A stretch of 63,842 nucleotides of DNA from Treponemataceae bacterium (GCA_024680915.1 JAILBN010000071.1:1-63842), one strand, 5' to 3'; positions 17,320 to 26,831 are shown, counted from the first letter of the stretch. Numbers and translations are program-made. The notes: a model not told the origin generated them from the letters alone.

Positions 17320-18441
17320 ATGCGTATTCTTCATATTATAACGAATACAGACCTGGGAGGAGCACAACGAATTGTAATAGATTTATGTGCCTCGGCAGTT
17401 AAGGATGGTCATACTGTAGCGGTGGCGTCAATGGAAGGGGGGCCAATGTGGTCGCTTCTACCAGAGTCTGTAGTTCGTCATTCCTTACCGCATATGGTAA
17501 AGCCTATAAAACCCTTGAAAGAAATCCCTTGTTTTTTTGAAATAAGAGCTGTCATAAAAAACTTTAATCCTGACATCATCCATCTTCATTCTAGTAAAGC
17601 AGCCCTTTTAGGAAGACTTGCCACCCCTCCCAGACTACAAAAAAGAATTGTGTATACTGTCCATGGATTTGATACAATCCGGGTTCGAAACCGCATATTT
17701 CTTCCATTAGAAAAAATCATGCAGAAAAAATGCGGTGCTATTATTCCAGTCTCAGAATATGACTACAAAAATTTAAGAACTGAAGGTATTACGCATAAGC
17801 TTACTCTCATAAGGAACGCTGTTCCTGACACACCTGCTTTCTCAGAACATGAATTACCCTTGCAGATAAAAGAACCTCTCTTGAAGGCAAAAGCTGAAGG
17901 TAAAAAAATTATTATGACAATAGCTCGTATTGCTCTTCCTAAAAGATTAGATATATTTACCGATATAGCAAGGTCATTAAAAGATGATAACTGTGTTTTC
18001 TTCTGGATTGGCTCTCCTACTGATAGTACATTGGAAGGAGATTTGAAGAAATATCAAGAAACAGCATCTGTAATTTTTACCGGAGATATTCCCAATGCAT
18101 CCCGTCTCATTTCATATACAGATGTTTTTGTACTTTTTTCAGACTATGAAGGTCTCCCTATAACCATACTTGAAGCCATGGCAAAAGGCAAACCCGTCAT
18201 CGCATCGAATGTGGGAGGAATATCAGAACTTGTGGATGATAATACCGGCAGCCTTATTCCAGTCGGAAAAACACATGATTCAGTAGAAGCTTCTGTTAAG
18301 GCAATAAAAACACTTATTTCTGATAAAAAACTTATTCAGGAAAAGGGTGAGAAAGCCAGAAAAAAATACGAAAGCTATTTTACACTTGATACTATGTGGA
18401 AAAAATATTTTTCTGTTTATTCTCTTTTGGCCGATGAATAA
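17320..18441 (+). CDS. Glycosyltransferase family 4
   Basis: The 373-residue protein is a GT-B glycosyltransferase: TDLGGAQRIVIDL (about residues 10-22), IHLHSSKAALLGR, VYTVHGFD, then the second domain with IARIALPKR and DYEGLPITILEAMAKGKPVIA (about 272-292) carrying the E-x7-E donor motif. It ends the central plus-strand run of the glycan locus and stands tail to tail with the choline-island operon. AGGGAG upstream supports the ATG start. The sugar it transfers cannot be told from sequence. Confidence 0.88.
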   Translation: MRILHIITNTDLGGAQRIVIDLCASAVKDGHTVAVASMEGGPMWSLLPESVVRHSLPHMVKPIKPLKEIPCFFEIRAVIKNFNPDIIHLHSSKAALLGRLATPPRLQKRIVYTVHGFDTIRVRNRIFLPLEKIMQKKCGAIIPVSEYDYKNLRTEGITHKLTLIRNAVPDTPAFSEHELPLQIKEPLLKAKAEGKKIIMTIARIALPKRLDIFTDIARSLKDDNCVFFWIGSPTDSTLEGDLKKYQETASVIFTGDIPNASRLISYTDVFVLFSDYEGLPITILEAMAKGKPVIASNVGGISELVDDNTGSLIPVGKTHDSVEASVKAIKTLISDKKLIQEKGEKARKKYESYFTLDTMWKKYFSVYSLLADE

Positions 18442-18479
18442 AAAAGCAGAGCCGGAGAAGCATACAAGACCGACTCTGC
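18440..18479 (-). terminator. Rho-independent terminator of the choline island
   Basis: On the minus strand a 10-bp stem (18470-18479 with 18446-18455, one mismatch) and 14-nt loop are followed by a run of six T. It lies 14 bp after the transporter stop codon. Confidence 0.75.
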
Positions 18480-18493
18480 GATAAGATATCCCT

Positions 18494-20035
18494 TTATTTA
18501 TTTATTCCTTTTTCATTCATATACTTTTTGGAATCTTTTAAAAAGCTCCATATCATCAGAATCATTATTATACCAATGGGGAAAGCACTTATAATTGATA
18601 CAGACTGTATATTTCCCATCGAGCTTTCACTGAAAACGAGTGCGATAGGAAGAACTATAAGTAACAAACACCAGAGCAAAGTAATCATTGTATGTGGTTT
18701 TTCGTTCTGTCCCAGCTTCTTATAACTATAACAAGCCGCTGTGTATGCTATGGAGTCGAAACTCGTGGCATAGAAAGCTATCATACAGAGCAGAATCCAT
18801 ACAAGGAAAAACTTGCTTCCTGGTAAAGTATTGACAATATTCATTATCAAAGCATATAAATCACCACTAGCTTCGTATTGGGCTATGAAATTCTGAGCCC
18901 CTATGGTCTGTAAACCTAGACTATAATTACCCAATACAATAAAAGAAACAATAGTGCTACCTACACCAAAGATATACCCCCCAAGAATAGTCTGCTTCAC
19001 AGTCCTACCTCTGGATATATTTCCGATGAAGAATGGAGCCGCGATACACCAAACCATCCAATAAGCCCAGTAGTAAATTGTCCAATCTTGCGGGAAGTTA
19101 TTACTCCTTCCTGGATCAGCATATGTACTCAAACCGATAAATTCCTGGACCATTTTGCCAAGACTCTGTATTCCGTTCTCAATTATAAAACGTCCCTGTC
19201 CTCCAATAAAAAGGACAATTAGTAAAAGACCAAAAAACAGATATATACAAAGCTTTGCAAGAAAGGATATTCCCTTGAAACCGTGCAGAACAGCGTAAGT
19301 ATATACTGCACACGTAATAATCAGGATAATAATAGTTACTGCAGTACGAGAGATAGATATACCGAATAAGGTAACAATAATCTCTGCCATCAATGGGGTG
19401 GCGACTGAAAAGGTTGTAGCCGTACCAGCAAGCAAAGCGAACAATGCAAACAAGTCAATAATTCTGCCTATTATACCATGAGCATGTTTTTCACCAATAA
19501 CAGGAAGGCAGGCTTCGCTATAACGTTGTTTTTCTCTTTTTCTACAATGTAGCATAAAACCGAAGGCTACGGCCAGCACAAGGTAAAAAGCCCAAGGGAT
19601 AAAGCTCCAGTGAAACAAGGGAAATACTCCAGCCCACTCCGTAACACTTCCACCCATTTCTGAAATATGTGGATTCGTGGCATACATAACCCATTCCGCG
19701 AAACTATAGAATAAAATATCCGCTGCTAATCCACAAGTGAACATCATGGAGCCCCATGTGAAAAAATTGTATTTAGGTTTTTCGGTTTGCTCTCCAAGAA
19801 CAATATTTCCATACTTACTGAATGACAGAAAAATGGAGACTACAAGAACCCCGATTCCTATAATCAGGTAATAGCTCCCTAAGGTATCACCAAAAAAGAA
19901 TCTAACCTGAGAAATGACTCCATTTGCCTGATCAGGAAAGATAAAAAGGTATACAGCAAGAGCCATTATAATAATAAAAGGGACCAAAGTTATCATCCAG
20001 TCTATTCTGCTCTTTTCCCTTCCTGTATTTTTCAT
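18494..20035 (-). CDS. BCCT-family choline/betaine transporter
   Basis: BCCT carriers import choline, carnitine or glycine betaine with Na+ or H+. The 513-residue protein has about 12 hydrophobic segments and the family signature around WTIYYWAYWMVWCIAAPFF followed by GNISRGRTVKQ, with a Trp-rich substrate region. The start at 20035 is chosen because GTGAGG lies 6 nt upstream; the GTG at 20047 is itself part of that site. It is the last gene of a three-gene unit with LicCA and LicC, so choline is the likeliest substrate, in the role that LicB plays in Haemophilus. It ends before a strong terminator. Confidence 0.9.
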   Translation of the reverse strand: MKNTGREKSRIDWMITLVPFIIIMALAVYLFIFPDQANGVISQVRFFFGDTLGSYYLIIGIGVLVVSIFLSFSKYGNIVLGEQTEKPKYNFFTWGSMMFTCGLAADILFYSFAEWVMYATNPHISEMGGSVTEWAGVFPLFHWSFIPWAFYLVLAVAFGFMLHCRKREKQRYSEACLPVIGEKHAHGIIGRIIDLFALFALLAGTATTFSVATPLMAEIIVTLFGISISRTAVTIIILIITCAVYTYAVLHGFKGISFLAKLCIYLFFGLLLIVLFIGGQGRFIIENGIQSLGKMVQEFIGLSTYADPGRSNNFPQDWTIYYWAYWMVWCIAAPFFIGNISRGRTVKQTILGGYIFGVGSTIVSFIVLGNYSLGLQTIGAQNFIAQYEASGDLYALIMNIVNTLPGSKFFLVWILLCMIAFYATSFDSIAYTAACYSYKKLGQNEKPHTMITLLWCLLLIVLPIALVFSESSMGNIQSVSIISAFPIGIIMILMIWSFLKDSKKYMNEKGINK

Positions 20036-20090
20036 TAAAAACCTCACTTTATTGAAAAATCACAATATCTTATAAATAAAAAAAACTTTT

Positions 20091-20801
20091 TTATTTAATT
20101 TTATAAGATGGATCTATAACCACTAACTCGTCAAAACTATCAATCTCGCATATATCTTCACTTTTCATCGGGAATACACCTAGTTCAAAGCTTTCTGAAT
20201 GACAGAACATTGCTACATCATCCCAATATATCTGTCTATTATTTTTAGTGATGAATTCCTCTTCAAGGAAGGATTGTAGTTTTTTTCCGTCTTCTTTGGA
20301 CCAACGAGAAATACTGTATAACTGCCAGCCATCATTCCCACCAGTCCTGGAACAAGATGTTACAATTCCATCTTCATTTACTTGCATTACCCATTCATCT
20401 GTAGCATAATCAATTTTTACAGCATTATATCCTGACCGTTCGAAGTCAGGACAAAGAATAGTATCATTGTATATTATTTGATCACCATCAAGTATTATGA
20501 CATTATCAAGCTTTTCTTTTGCAACATATAATGAAGAAATATTATTACATGAATCAAAATAAGGATTCTCTATAATCTGAATTCCTTGCTGCCGTTCTGC
20601 CCATGAATAAAACTGTTCTTTTAAATATCCGACCACAACGTATATTTCATTAATTCCTTGTTTTCTCAAAGCAGCTATAATGGTATCTATCATTCGATTA
20701 CCGTTGACTTTTATCAATGGTTTGGGCGTTTTCAGCGTTACTGGTCGCATTCTGTTTCCCAGGCCTGCTGCCATTATTATTGCCCTTTCGACTCTATTCA
20801 T
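20091..20801 (-). CDS. licC: LicC-like CTP:phosphocholine cytidylyltransferase
   Basis: The 236-residue protein is a nucleotidyltransferase with AIIMAAGLGNRMRPVTLKTPKPL (residues 7-29), VVVGYLKEQF, NISSLYVAKE, a LDGDQ metal site near residue 99, and IYWDDVAMF plus CEIDSFDEL late in the chain. These segments closely follow pneumococcal LicC, which makes CDP-choline from CTP and phosphocholine. The upstream LicCA fusion already has such a domain, so this enzyme may be redundant or may use another phospho-alcohol, for example phosphoethanolamine or 2-aminoethylphosphonate. It overlaps the LicCA stop by 8 bp. Confidence 0.8.
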   Translation of the reverse strand: MNRVERAIIMAAGLGNRMRPVTLKTPKPLIKVNGNRMIDTIIAALRKQGINEIYVVVGYLKEQFYSWAERQQGIQIIENPYFDSCNNISSLYVAKEKLDNVIILDGDQIIYNDTILCPDFERSGYNAVKIDYATDEWVMQVNEDGIVTSCSRTGGNDGWQLYSISRWSKEDGKKLQSFLEEEFITKNNRQIYWDDVAMFCHSESFELGVFPMKSEDICEIDSFDELVVIDPSYKIK

Positions 20802-22572
20802 CTTGATTCTTCCTTATTCTTTCAATCGCAATCTTATAATAATCTTTAGCATAACGATACTGACACAAAGAATATTCACCGAATTCTACGCCCAAAGAAC
20901 TTTTATATTCACACCAATTACTCCACAACAAACCGCAAGCTGATATATAACAATATATTTTGGTTATTATATCATCATTACATTTACTCTTATTGAATTT
21001 AAAATATGTTTCAATGAGATTATCAACTTGTTCTTTATTGTATAACGAATATATACAAAACATTGCTATATCAACATGAGGATCCTGCATACCAGCATAT
21101 TCCCAATCAATGAGACTTATACATTCTTTTCCTTCAGTATTGTTATATATTAAAAAATTATCAGGTACAGCATCTATATGAGTCAGTGACGAATCTTTTT
21201 TTTGACTATCAATAAAATGTTTTAATGAAAAAACATTATTCTTCGTATTTATATAATCTTTATAAGAAGAGGGTTTTCCTTCCCACAGGGATTCATAGAA
21301 TTCAGTCTGCCTAAAAATATCAAAAGAATGTTTAACCTTAAGACCTAATTCGTGAAATTGATTCAGTTTTCTCATACATTTCTCAAGATCTTCCTGATCA
21401 TAAGGATTGCATACTCTTGAATTTTCTATATATTTAGTTATTTTATAACCGGTTTCCGGATTAAAATAAACATTAGTATCACATATATCTTTTTCTTTCA
21501 AAGCCTCATAGACATCATATTCCTGCCTTCTATCTATGAGCATATCAGTACCTTCTCCTGGAATCCTCATTATATAACGTGCGTCACCGCATGAAAAAAT
21601 AAAAGAACGGTTCGTCATCCCTTTTTTTAATACTTTTATATTCTTTATAGAGTCAAGAGAAACATTAAAAACATCAGAGATCGTATCCAATACAACATGT
21701 TTCAGGCTTCTATTACTAGGGGAAAACGACCTTAGCTGTTCGTAGGTATTTATTTCGACGACACTATCAACAGCAATGGTATTTGGGGAAAATATCATCT
21801 TATTATTGAAAAAAGCGGCTTCCTCCCAGAAGGAAGAATCATATTTACTATTATCATCAAGCTCTTTCAATCTTGTTTTTAATTTAACTGAATCTTCCTT
21901 GTTTATGTAAGCTATGCCTATCATTCGCTTTTTTTTATTACTTTTATGACATTTTAACAATTCCATTTTTTTATTTACAATTATTTCAGAATCCTCATCG
22001 TAATCATCATTTATAAGGTACCATGAGTTCAGCTCAAATGTATTGAATTCATTATTCCTACACCATACATCACAAGGTACAATATATGCATCAGATAGAA
22101 AATCAGATGCCAAAAAAAGTGAATGGAGATTGTTTCTCTTAGCATATTCCGGATTACATATAAGTTTGACTCCATATTTATCGATCAAAAACTCATATGA
22201 TTCTTTCATAAATCCTACGACGACATAGATTTCATATATATTGACTTCATGCAATTGCTTGATGATACGCTCTATCAATGTTTCGTTGTCAATTATCAGC
22301 AAGCCTTTGGGCGTTTCAACATTAACAGGAACCATACGCATGCCATAGCCAGCTGCCAATATAATTGCTCTTTGTGGTTGATTGTCAGAAAATAATAATT
22401 CTGCTTTCTCTGTCAGATTATTGTTAAAATCAATAAAATTTTGAGATGTAAGGTTGTTTAACAGTTTGTTTACATTTCCCAATGAGAAACCTGTTTTTTT
22501 TGCAAGAAACCGTTGATTCATGCATTTATTCATTTTAATTATTTTTAAGAGTAAAACTTCTCTGGTGTTCAT
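20794..22572 (-). CDS. licCA: LicCA-like fusion: HTH, cytidylyltransferase and choline kinase
   Basis: The 592-residue protein has three parts. Residues 1-60 form a winged-helix-like HTH (NQRFLAKKTGFSLGNVNKLLNNL). Residues 68 to about 290 form a LicC-type cytidylyltransferase (AIILAAGYGMRMVP, VVGFMKESYEFL, SFWEEAAFF). Residues from about 300 form a choline/ethanolamine kinase (KKGMTNRSFIF, then HIDAVPDNF near 464 and LIDWEYAGMQDPHVDIAMF). It would phosphorylate choline and convert it to CDP-choline. A LicCA fusion is established in Treponema denticola for the CDP-choline pathway. The start at 22572 has AAAGG 7 nt upstream; an ATG seven codons earlier has none. Confidence 0.88.
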   Translation of the reverse strand: MNTREVLLLKIIKMNKCMNQRFLAKKTGFSLGNVNKLLNNLTSQNFIDFNNNLTEKAELLFSDNQPQRAIILAAGYGMRMVPVNVETPKGLLIIDNETLIERIIKQLHEVNIYEIYVVVGFMKESYEFLIDKYGVKLICNPEYAKRNNLHSLFLASDFLSDAYIVPCDVWCRNNEFNTFELNSWYLINDDYDEDSEIIVNKKMELLKCHKSNKKKRMIGIAYINKEDSVKLKTRLKELDDNSKYDSSFWEEAAFFNNKMIFSPNTIAVDSVVEINTYEQLRSFSPSNRSLKHVVLDTISDVFNVSLDSIKNIKVLKKGMTNRSFIFSCGDARYIMRIPGEGTDMLIDRRQEYDVYEALKEKDICDTNVYFNPETGYKITKYIENSRVCNPYDQEDLEKCMRKLNQFHELGLKVKHSFDIFRQTEFYESLWEGKPSSYKDYINTKNNVFSLKHFIDSQKKDSSLTHIDAVPDNFLIYNNTEGKECISLIDWEYAGMQDPHVDIAMFCIYSLYNKEQVDNLIETYFKFNKSKCNDDIITKIYCYISACGLLWSNWCEYKSSLGVEFGEYSLCQYRYAKDYYKIAIERIRKNQDE

Positions 22573-22623
22573 TTTAAGACCTTTGTATGACATCTTGAAC
22601 AGGCTATTACTTTTTTTTTATGC

Positions 22624-22689
22624 TGTCAAGTTTTCTTAAATATAATTATTTATGATTATAGGAAAATTTTTTTTATGATTATTATCATA
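22624..22689. promoter_or_regulatory. Divergent control region between licCA and glycosylphosphotransferase genes
   Basis: The 127-bp gap (22594-22720) holds a consensus TTGACA on the minus strand (22629-22624) with only a poor -10 (TAGCCT) 17 nt on, an alternative TATAAT on the minus strand (22660-22655), and the palindrome TATGAT-TATT-ATCATA (22674-22689). The palindrome could be an operator, possibly for the HTH domain of LicCA; that link is speculative. Confidence 0.4.
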
Positions 22690-22720
22690 GTACTTATCAA
22701 ATTCATTTATTTTTGATAGA

Positions 22721-24109
22721 ATGTTAGTTATGAAATTTTCAAGGAAACGTAGACAATTTTTCATTTTTTTTATTGATCTTCTGATAATGATTTTATCTGT
22801 TTATATTTCTTTGGCGATAAGAAATTTATATTTACCTACTTTTCTTTCATTTTTAGTCCATTTATTGAATTATCCACTTGTAATATTAACATGGGTTGTG
22901 ATTATGTATACCTTGGGTATGTATTCACTGGAGATACCCTTCCGTACAGACAAGACTCTGATAAAACTATTGGTGAGTGCTACCGCCGGAACTCTTGTAG
23001 GTTTCGCTACCTTTTACCTTTTTTCCTCCGATGATGGAATTCTCCCTAAAACTGTTCTTGTCGTATATAATCTTACATCTCTTTTCCTCATCTACTTTTG
23101 GAGATATATTTTTGACAAGCATTTTTCAAATAATAAAAACCTTAATAAATATGTTTTCATAGGATATAACGAAACTGTAGAAAGCTTGCTTGAGCTTACC
23201 AGCAAGAATTCATATGTGAATTTTTCTCCTACAGCTGTATTTGACGAATTTATAAGCATTCGTCCCTCTAATTTACCAGAATCAGTTACTTTCTTGCATA
23301 CATACGATGAACTTAAGATTTTTTTAGCAAATAATACTATAAAAGTTTATGTGATGCCTTCAGAAAAGATTTTTTCTTCTGAAGTCAGACGTCTTTTGTT
23401 CGATGCTTTAAGTAACAGAGCTGTTTTTTATTCTTTGCCTGATTTTTTTGAAGTTATGACCCGCAGGATACCTCTAGGCGCAATAAATGAATCTTGGTTT
23501 CTACGTCATATTCATTTTGAAAGCCGTGGACTTTACTATATATTAAAAAGATTTTTTGATGTTATCATTTCAGGAACTCTTTTATTGATAACAATTGTTT
23601 TTTGGCCATTATTTGCTATAATAATAAAGGTAGAAAGCAAAGGACCTGTTTTCTTCAGGCAGATTCGAGAGGGTAAAAGTGGCAAAAGATTTACACTATA
23701 CAAATTCAGAACTATGAGAAGCGAAGACAATAATTTTTCTCCTACAACCGAAAAAGACAATAGAATCACCAAATTCGGGAATATAATGAGAAAAACAAGG
23801 ATTGATGAACTTCCTCAGCTCCTGAATGTCATTAAAGGGGATATGAGTCTTATAGGCCCGCGTCCAGAAAGGCCAGAGCTTTCAGCAGAATTAGAAACAA
23901 CCGTTCCTTTCTTCAAGCAGAGATTGATGGTAAAACCAGGAATAACTGGATGGGACCAAGTTTCAGGAGAATATCATTCCCCATCGAAGGAAGATACATA
24001 CAAAAAACTGCAATATGATTTATATTATATAAAAAATCAGTCTCCGATGCTTGATATATCAATTTTTTTCAAGACAATAATGACGATTTTTCTCCGGCAA
24101 GGAAGATAA
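22721..24109 (+). CDS. Polyprenyl glycosylphosphotransferase (WcaJ/WbaP type)
   Basis: This enzyme starts glycan synthesis by moving a sugar-1-phosphate from a nucleotide sugar to undecaprenyl phosphate. The 462-residue protein has an N-terminal block of about four membrane helices (13-125), a Rossmann-like middle domain (KYVFIGYNE onward), a further helix near 275, and the conserved catalytic domain with FRQIREGKSGKRFTLYKFRT, DELPQLLNVIKGDMSLIGPR and KPGITGWDQVSGEY. The sugar is unknown. Two in-frame ATG codons (22721, 22730) are possible starts. It lies 6 bp before the outer membrane protein gene. Confidence 0.93.
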   Translation: MLVMKFSRKRRQFFIFFIDLLIMILSVYISLAIRNLYLPTFLSFLVHLLNYPLVILTWVVIMYTLGMYSLEIPFRTDKTLIKLLVSATAGTLVGFATFYLFSSDDGILPKTVLVVYNLTSLFLIYFWRYIFDKHFSNNKNLNKYVFIGYNETVESLLELTSKNSYVNFSPTAVFDEFISIRPSNLPESVTFLHTYDELKIFLANNTIKVYVMPSEKIFSSEVRRLLFDALSNRAVFYSLPDFFEVMTRRIPLGAINESWFLRHIHFESRGLYYILKRFFDVIISGTLLLITIVFWPLFAIIIKVESKGPVFFRQIREGKSGKRFTLYKFRTMRSEDNNFSPTTEKDNRITKFGNIMRKTRIDELPQLLNVIKGDMSLIGPRPERPELSAELETTVPFFKQRLMVKPGITGWDQVSGEYHSPSKEDTYKKLQYDLYYIKNQSPMLDISIFFKTIMTIFLRQGR

Positions 24110-24115
24110 CATTTT

Positions 24116-25675
24116 ATGTTAAAAAAATTATTTTTATTTTTAGGTCTGATATTTTCAGTCCTGTTCCCATTTTTCTCTGAAGGAAAATATAAAATAAATA
24201 AAGTCACCTATGATATTTCTGGTATTACCAGGGAATCTGTCCTTTCTCAAAATCTAAATATTGATACATCAACTATTTTTGAGTCATCAGAAGATTTTTA
24301 TGCTTACTTAGAAACAATAAAACAGAATATAGAGAATTATAGGGTCATAGAAAGTTCTGAAATCATAGAATCCTTTTCCGAAGAAAATGAAGAAGGATTA
24401 ATTTACGTTGATTTAATCATAAAAACCGTTGATTCATTAAATTTTGTTATAGTCCCCTATCCTACATATGATGTTAACACTGGTTTTAAGCTTAAACTGA
24501 AAATCAAAGATTATAATTTTCTTGGATCTATGGATGAATTCAACAGTTCTTTGATTTATTTCCTTAAAATCGATGAAGATAGTGGTAATGCATCAAATTA
24601 TTTTGATTTTTCTTTTGGCTTTGATGTACCTTTTCAGTTAGGTCTATTTAATTGCAAATGGAACAATGCCTTTTCTTTGAACTATGTCATAGGCGATTCT
24701 AATATAGGTTTTAATATAAAAGAAGGTATAGATTTTAGCGCACCTATTTATAATATCACTACATTCAATTTTAATCTTTCTCAAAGTTTTATACAAAATC
24801 CAGCATTAAATAATGATGATTTATTTCATTTCAACACATCGGCATCTCTTTCCCTTCCTTTTAATATTGCCCAAATACCAAATGTAGGTTATTTGACCTG
24901 GGCTCCAGGAGTTTCCTTTAATTTCAACTGGGATAAGGATATTTTTTTAGGAGCAGATGATTTCGGTATAACTACACCATATTTGCTTGGTCCTGTCCTG
25001 ACAATTTTCCAAAGACTTTCTGTATCAAGGGTTAATTGGATTGAGAATTATAAAGATGGCTTCTCTACGCAAGTTAATATAAACTATTCTTATAACTTCA
25101 CCACATATTCCTATGATCCAAATATAAATATGCAGCTGGAATATTACAAGGCATACACCAAAAACTCTATTTCATCACGATTATACTATTTTATAAATAC
25201 TAACGGTCAGAATTCTCCAGTCGGAGATAGAATTCGTGGTATTCGAGATAATGATATCTCTTCCGCAAGTGCATTTTGTTTGAATATAGATGTTCCTATA
25301 AAATTATTTCAGACTGACTGGGTAGGATGGTTGAAAAACGCGACAGGAAAAGAATTGAATTGGTTAGCTTATGTGGATTTCGAAGCTCAGATTTCACCCT
25401 TTTTTGATTTTATAATCGGTCATAATTCCAAAACAGGTTCCTTTTTCAATTTTAGAGATGCTCACATAGCATCAGGTTTTGAAATTTTAGGTTTTCCAAA
25501 CAAGTTCAGGAGTATTCAAGGTCGTGTGAGCTTTGGAATGGACTTAGTAAAAGTCGCTATGTTTATAGGTGAAAATGTAAATTTTGTAAATAATCTAACG
25601 ACAAAAATTTTCAATACTTCTTGGAGAAAAGACCCTTGGTGGGAGCTATTTTTCGGCATAGGTCTTTTTTATTGA
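24116..25675 (+). CDS. BamA-like outer membrane beta-barrel protein with one POTRA-like domain
   Basis: The 519-residue protein has a signal peptide (hydrophobic residues 5-20), a POTRA-like domain at about 25-108 (KINKVTYDISGIT..., ending in a YVDLIIKTV strand), then about 400 residues of alternating strands rich in aromatic residues (KLKLKIKDYNFLG onward) and a C-terminal FFGIGLFY, which fits a barrel insertion signal. The layout is that of the Omp85/BamA superfamily, but with fewer POTRA domains than true BamA. It follows the initiating glycosyltransferase by 6 bp, suggesting a role in placing the glycan at the outer membrane. That role is inferred. Confidence 0.7.
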   Translation: MLKKLFLFLGLIFSVLFPFFSEGKYKINKVTYDISGITRESVLSQNLNIDTSTIFESSEDFYAYLETIKQNIENYRVIESSEIIESFSEENEEGLIYVDLIIKTVDSLNFVIVPYPTYDVNTGFKLKLKIKDYNFLGSMDEFNSSLIYFLKIDEDSGNASNYFDFSFGFDVPFQLGLFNCKWNNAFSLNYVIGDSNIGFNIKEGIDFSAPIYNITTFNFNLSQSFIQNPALNNDDLFHFNTSASLSLPFNIAQIPNVGYLTWAPGVSFNFNWDKDIFLGADDFGITTPYLLGPVLTIFQRLSVSRVNWIENYKDGFSTQVNINYSYNFTTYSYDPNINMQLEYYKAYTKNSISSRLYYFINTNGQNSPVGDRIRGIRDNDISSASAFCLNIDVPIKLFQTDWVGWLKNATGKELNWLAYVDFEAQISPFFDFIIGHNSKTGSFFNFRDAHIASGFEILGFPNKFRSIQGRVSFGMDLVKVAMFIGENVNFVNNLTTKIFNTSWRKDPWWELFFGIGLFY

Positions 25676-25717
25676 TATTTTAACCCAATGTAACTTTAGA
25701 CTGGAAGGAATACAAAG

Positions 25718-26797
25718 ATGAAAAATATTGCTTTGATTACAGGTATTACAGGTCAAGATGGCTCTTTTCTTGCAGAGTTTCTGCTTGACAAAGGATATGA
25801 AGTTCATGGAATTCTTCGAAGATCTTCATCTTTTAACACTGGTAGGATAGAACACCTCTATATAGAAGATTTAATAGAAGATATGCATAAAGATCGACGT
25901 ATTTATCTTCACTATGGTGATATGACAGATTCTATAAGTCTCACAAGGTTAATACGTGAGATTCAACCTACAGAAATATATAATCTTGCAGCACAATCCC
26001 ATGTTCAGGTTTCTTTTGAGGTACCAGAATATACCGCAGATACAGATGCCACAGGGGTTCTTCGTATTCTTGAAGCGGTACGTTTCCTTGGACTTGAAAA
26101 AACATGCCGTGTTTATCAAGCCTCAACTTCAGAATTATTCGGAAAAGTACAAGAGATTCCACAAAAAGAGACAACGCCCTTTTATCCGCGTTCTCCATAT
26201 GCAGTAGCTAAACAATATGGATATTGGATTATAAAAAATTATAGAGAAAGCTATGGAATGTATGCTGCTAATGGAATTCTATTCAATCATGAATCAGAAC
26301 GAAGAGGAGAAACATTCGTCACAAGAAAAATAACACTTGCGGCCAGTAGGATTGCAAATGGATTCCAAAAAAAATTATATCTTGGTAATCTTAACAGCTT
26401 ACGTGATTGGGGATATGCGAAGGATTATGTTGAATGCATGTGGTTGATTCTACAACAGAAGGAACCAGAGGATTTTGTCATAGCAACAGGGGAGCAATAT
26501 TCAGTAAGGCAGTTCTGTCAGCTTGCTTTTAAGGAAGCTGGAATCGACATTGAATTCAAAGGTGAAGGACTAGATGAAAAGGGCTACGATAAGGCAAGTG
26601 GAAAAGTTCTTATTGAAGTAGATCCCAAGTATTTCAGACCTTGTGAAGTCGATACTCTATTGGGAGATCCCACAAAAGCAAAAGAAAAATTAGGGTGGAA
26701 CCCAAGAAAAACAAGCTTTGAGGAACTTGTAAAAATCATGATGAAGCATGATCTTGAATTTGTCGTAAAAGAAGCAAATTCAAGAATAAAAAAATAA
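25718..26797 (+). CDS. gmd: GDP-mannose 4,6-dehydratase
   Basis: Gmd converts GDP-D-mannose to GDP-4-keto-6-deoxymannose, the first committed step to GDP-L-fucose. The 359-residue protein has [15 protein letters not shown] (8-22, NADP-binding), [13 protein letters not shown], the STSELFGK segment with the catalytic Thr/Glu region, [10 protein letters not shown] with the catalytic Tyr and Lys near 159-163, and [15 protein letters not shown], a highly specific Gmd motif. Length is normal. AAGGA upstream supports the ATG. With fcl 34 bp downstream it supplies the donor for the two GT11 enzymes. Confidence 0.96.
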   Translation: MKNIALITGITGQDGSFLAEFLLDKGYEVHGILRRSSSFNTGRIEHLYIEDLIEDMHKDRRIYLHYGDMTDSISLTRLIREIQPTEIYNLAAQSHVQVSFEVPEYTADTDATGVLRILEAVRFLGLEKTCRVYQASTSELFGKVQEIPQKETTPFYPRSPYAVAKQYGYWIIKNYRESYGMYAANGILFNHESERRGETFVTRKITLAASRIANGFQKKLYLGNLNSLRDWGYAKDYVECMWLILQQKEPEDFVIATGEQYSVRQFCQLAFKEAGIDIEFKGEGLDEKGYDKASGKVLIEVDPKYFRPCEVDTLLGDPTKAKEKLGWNPRKTSFEELVKIMMKHDLEFVVKEANSRIKK

Positions 26798-26831
26798 GAC
26801 CTTTATAATATTTTTTGGGGGACTTGATATT

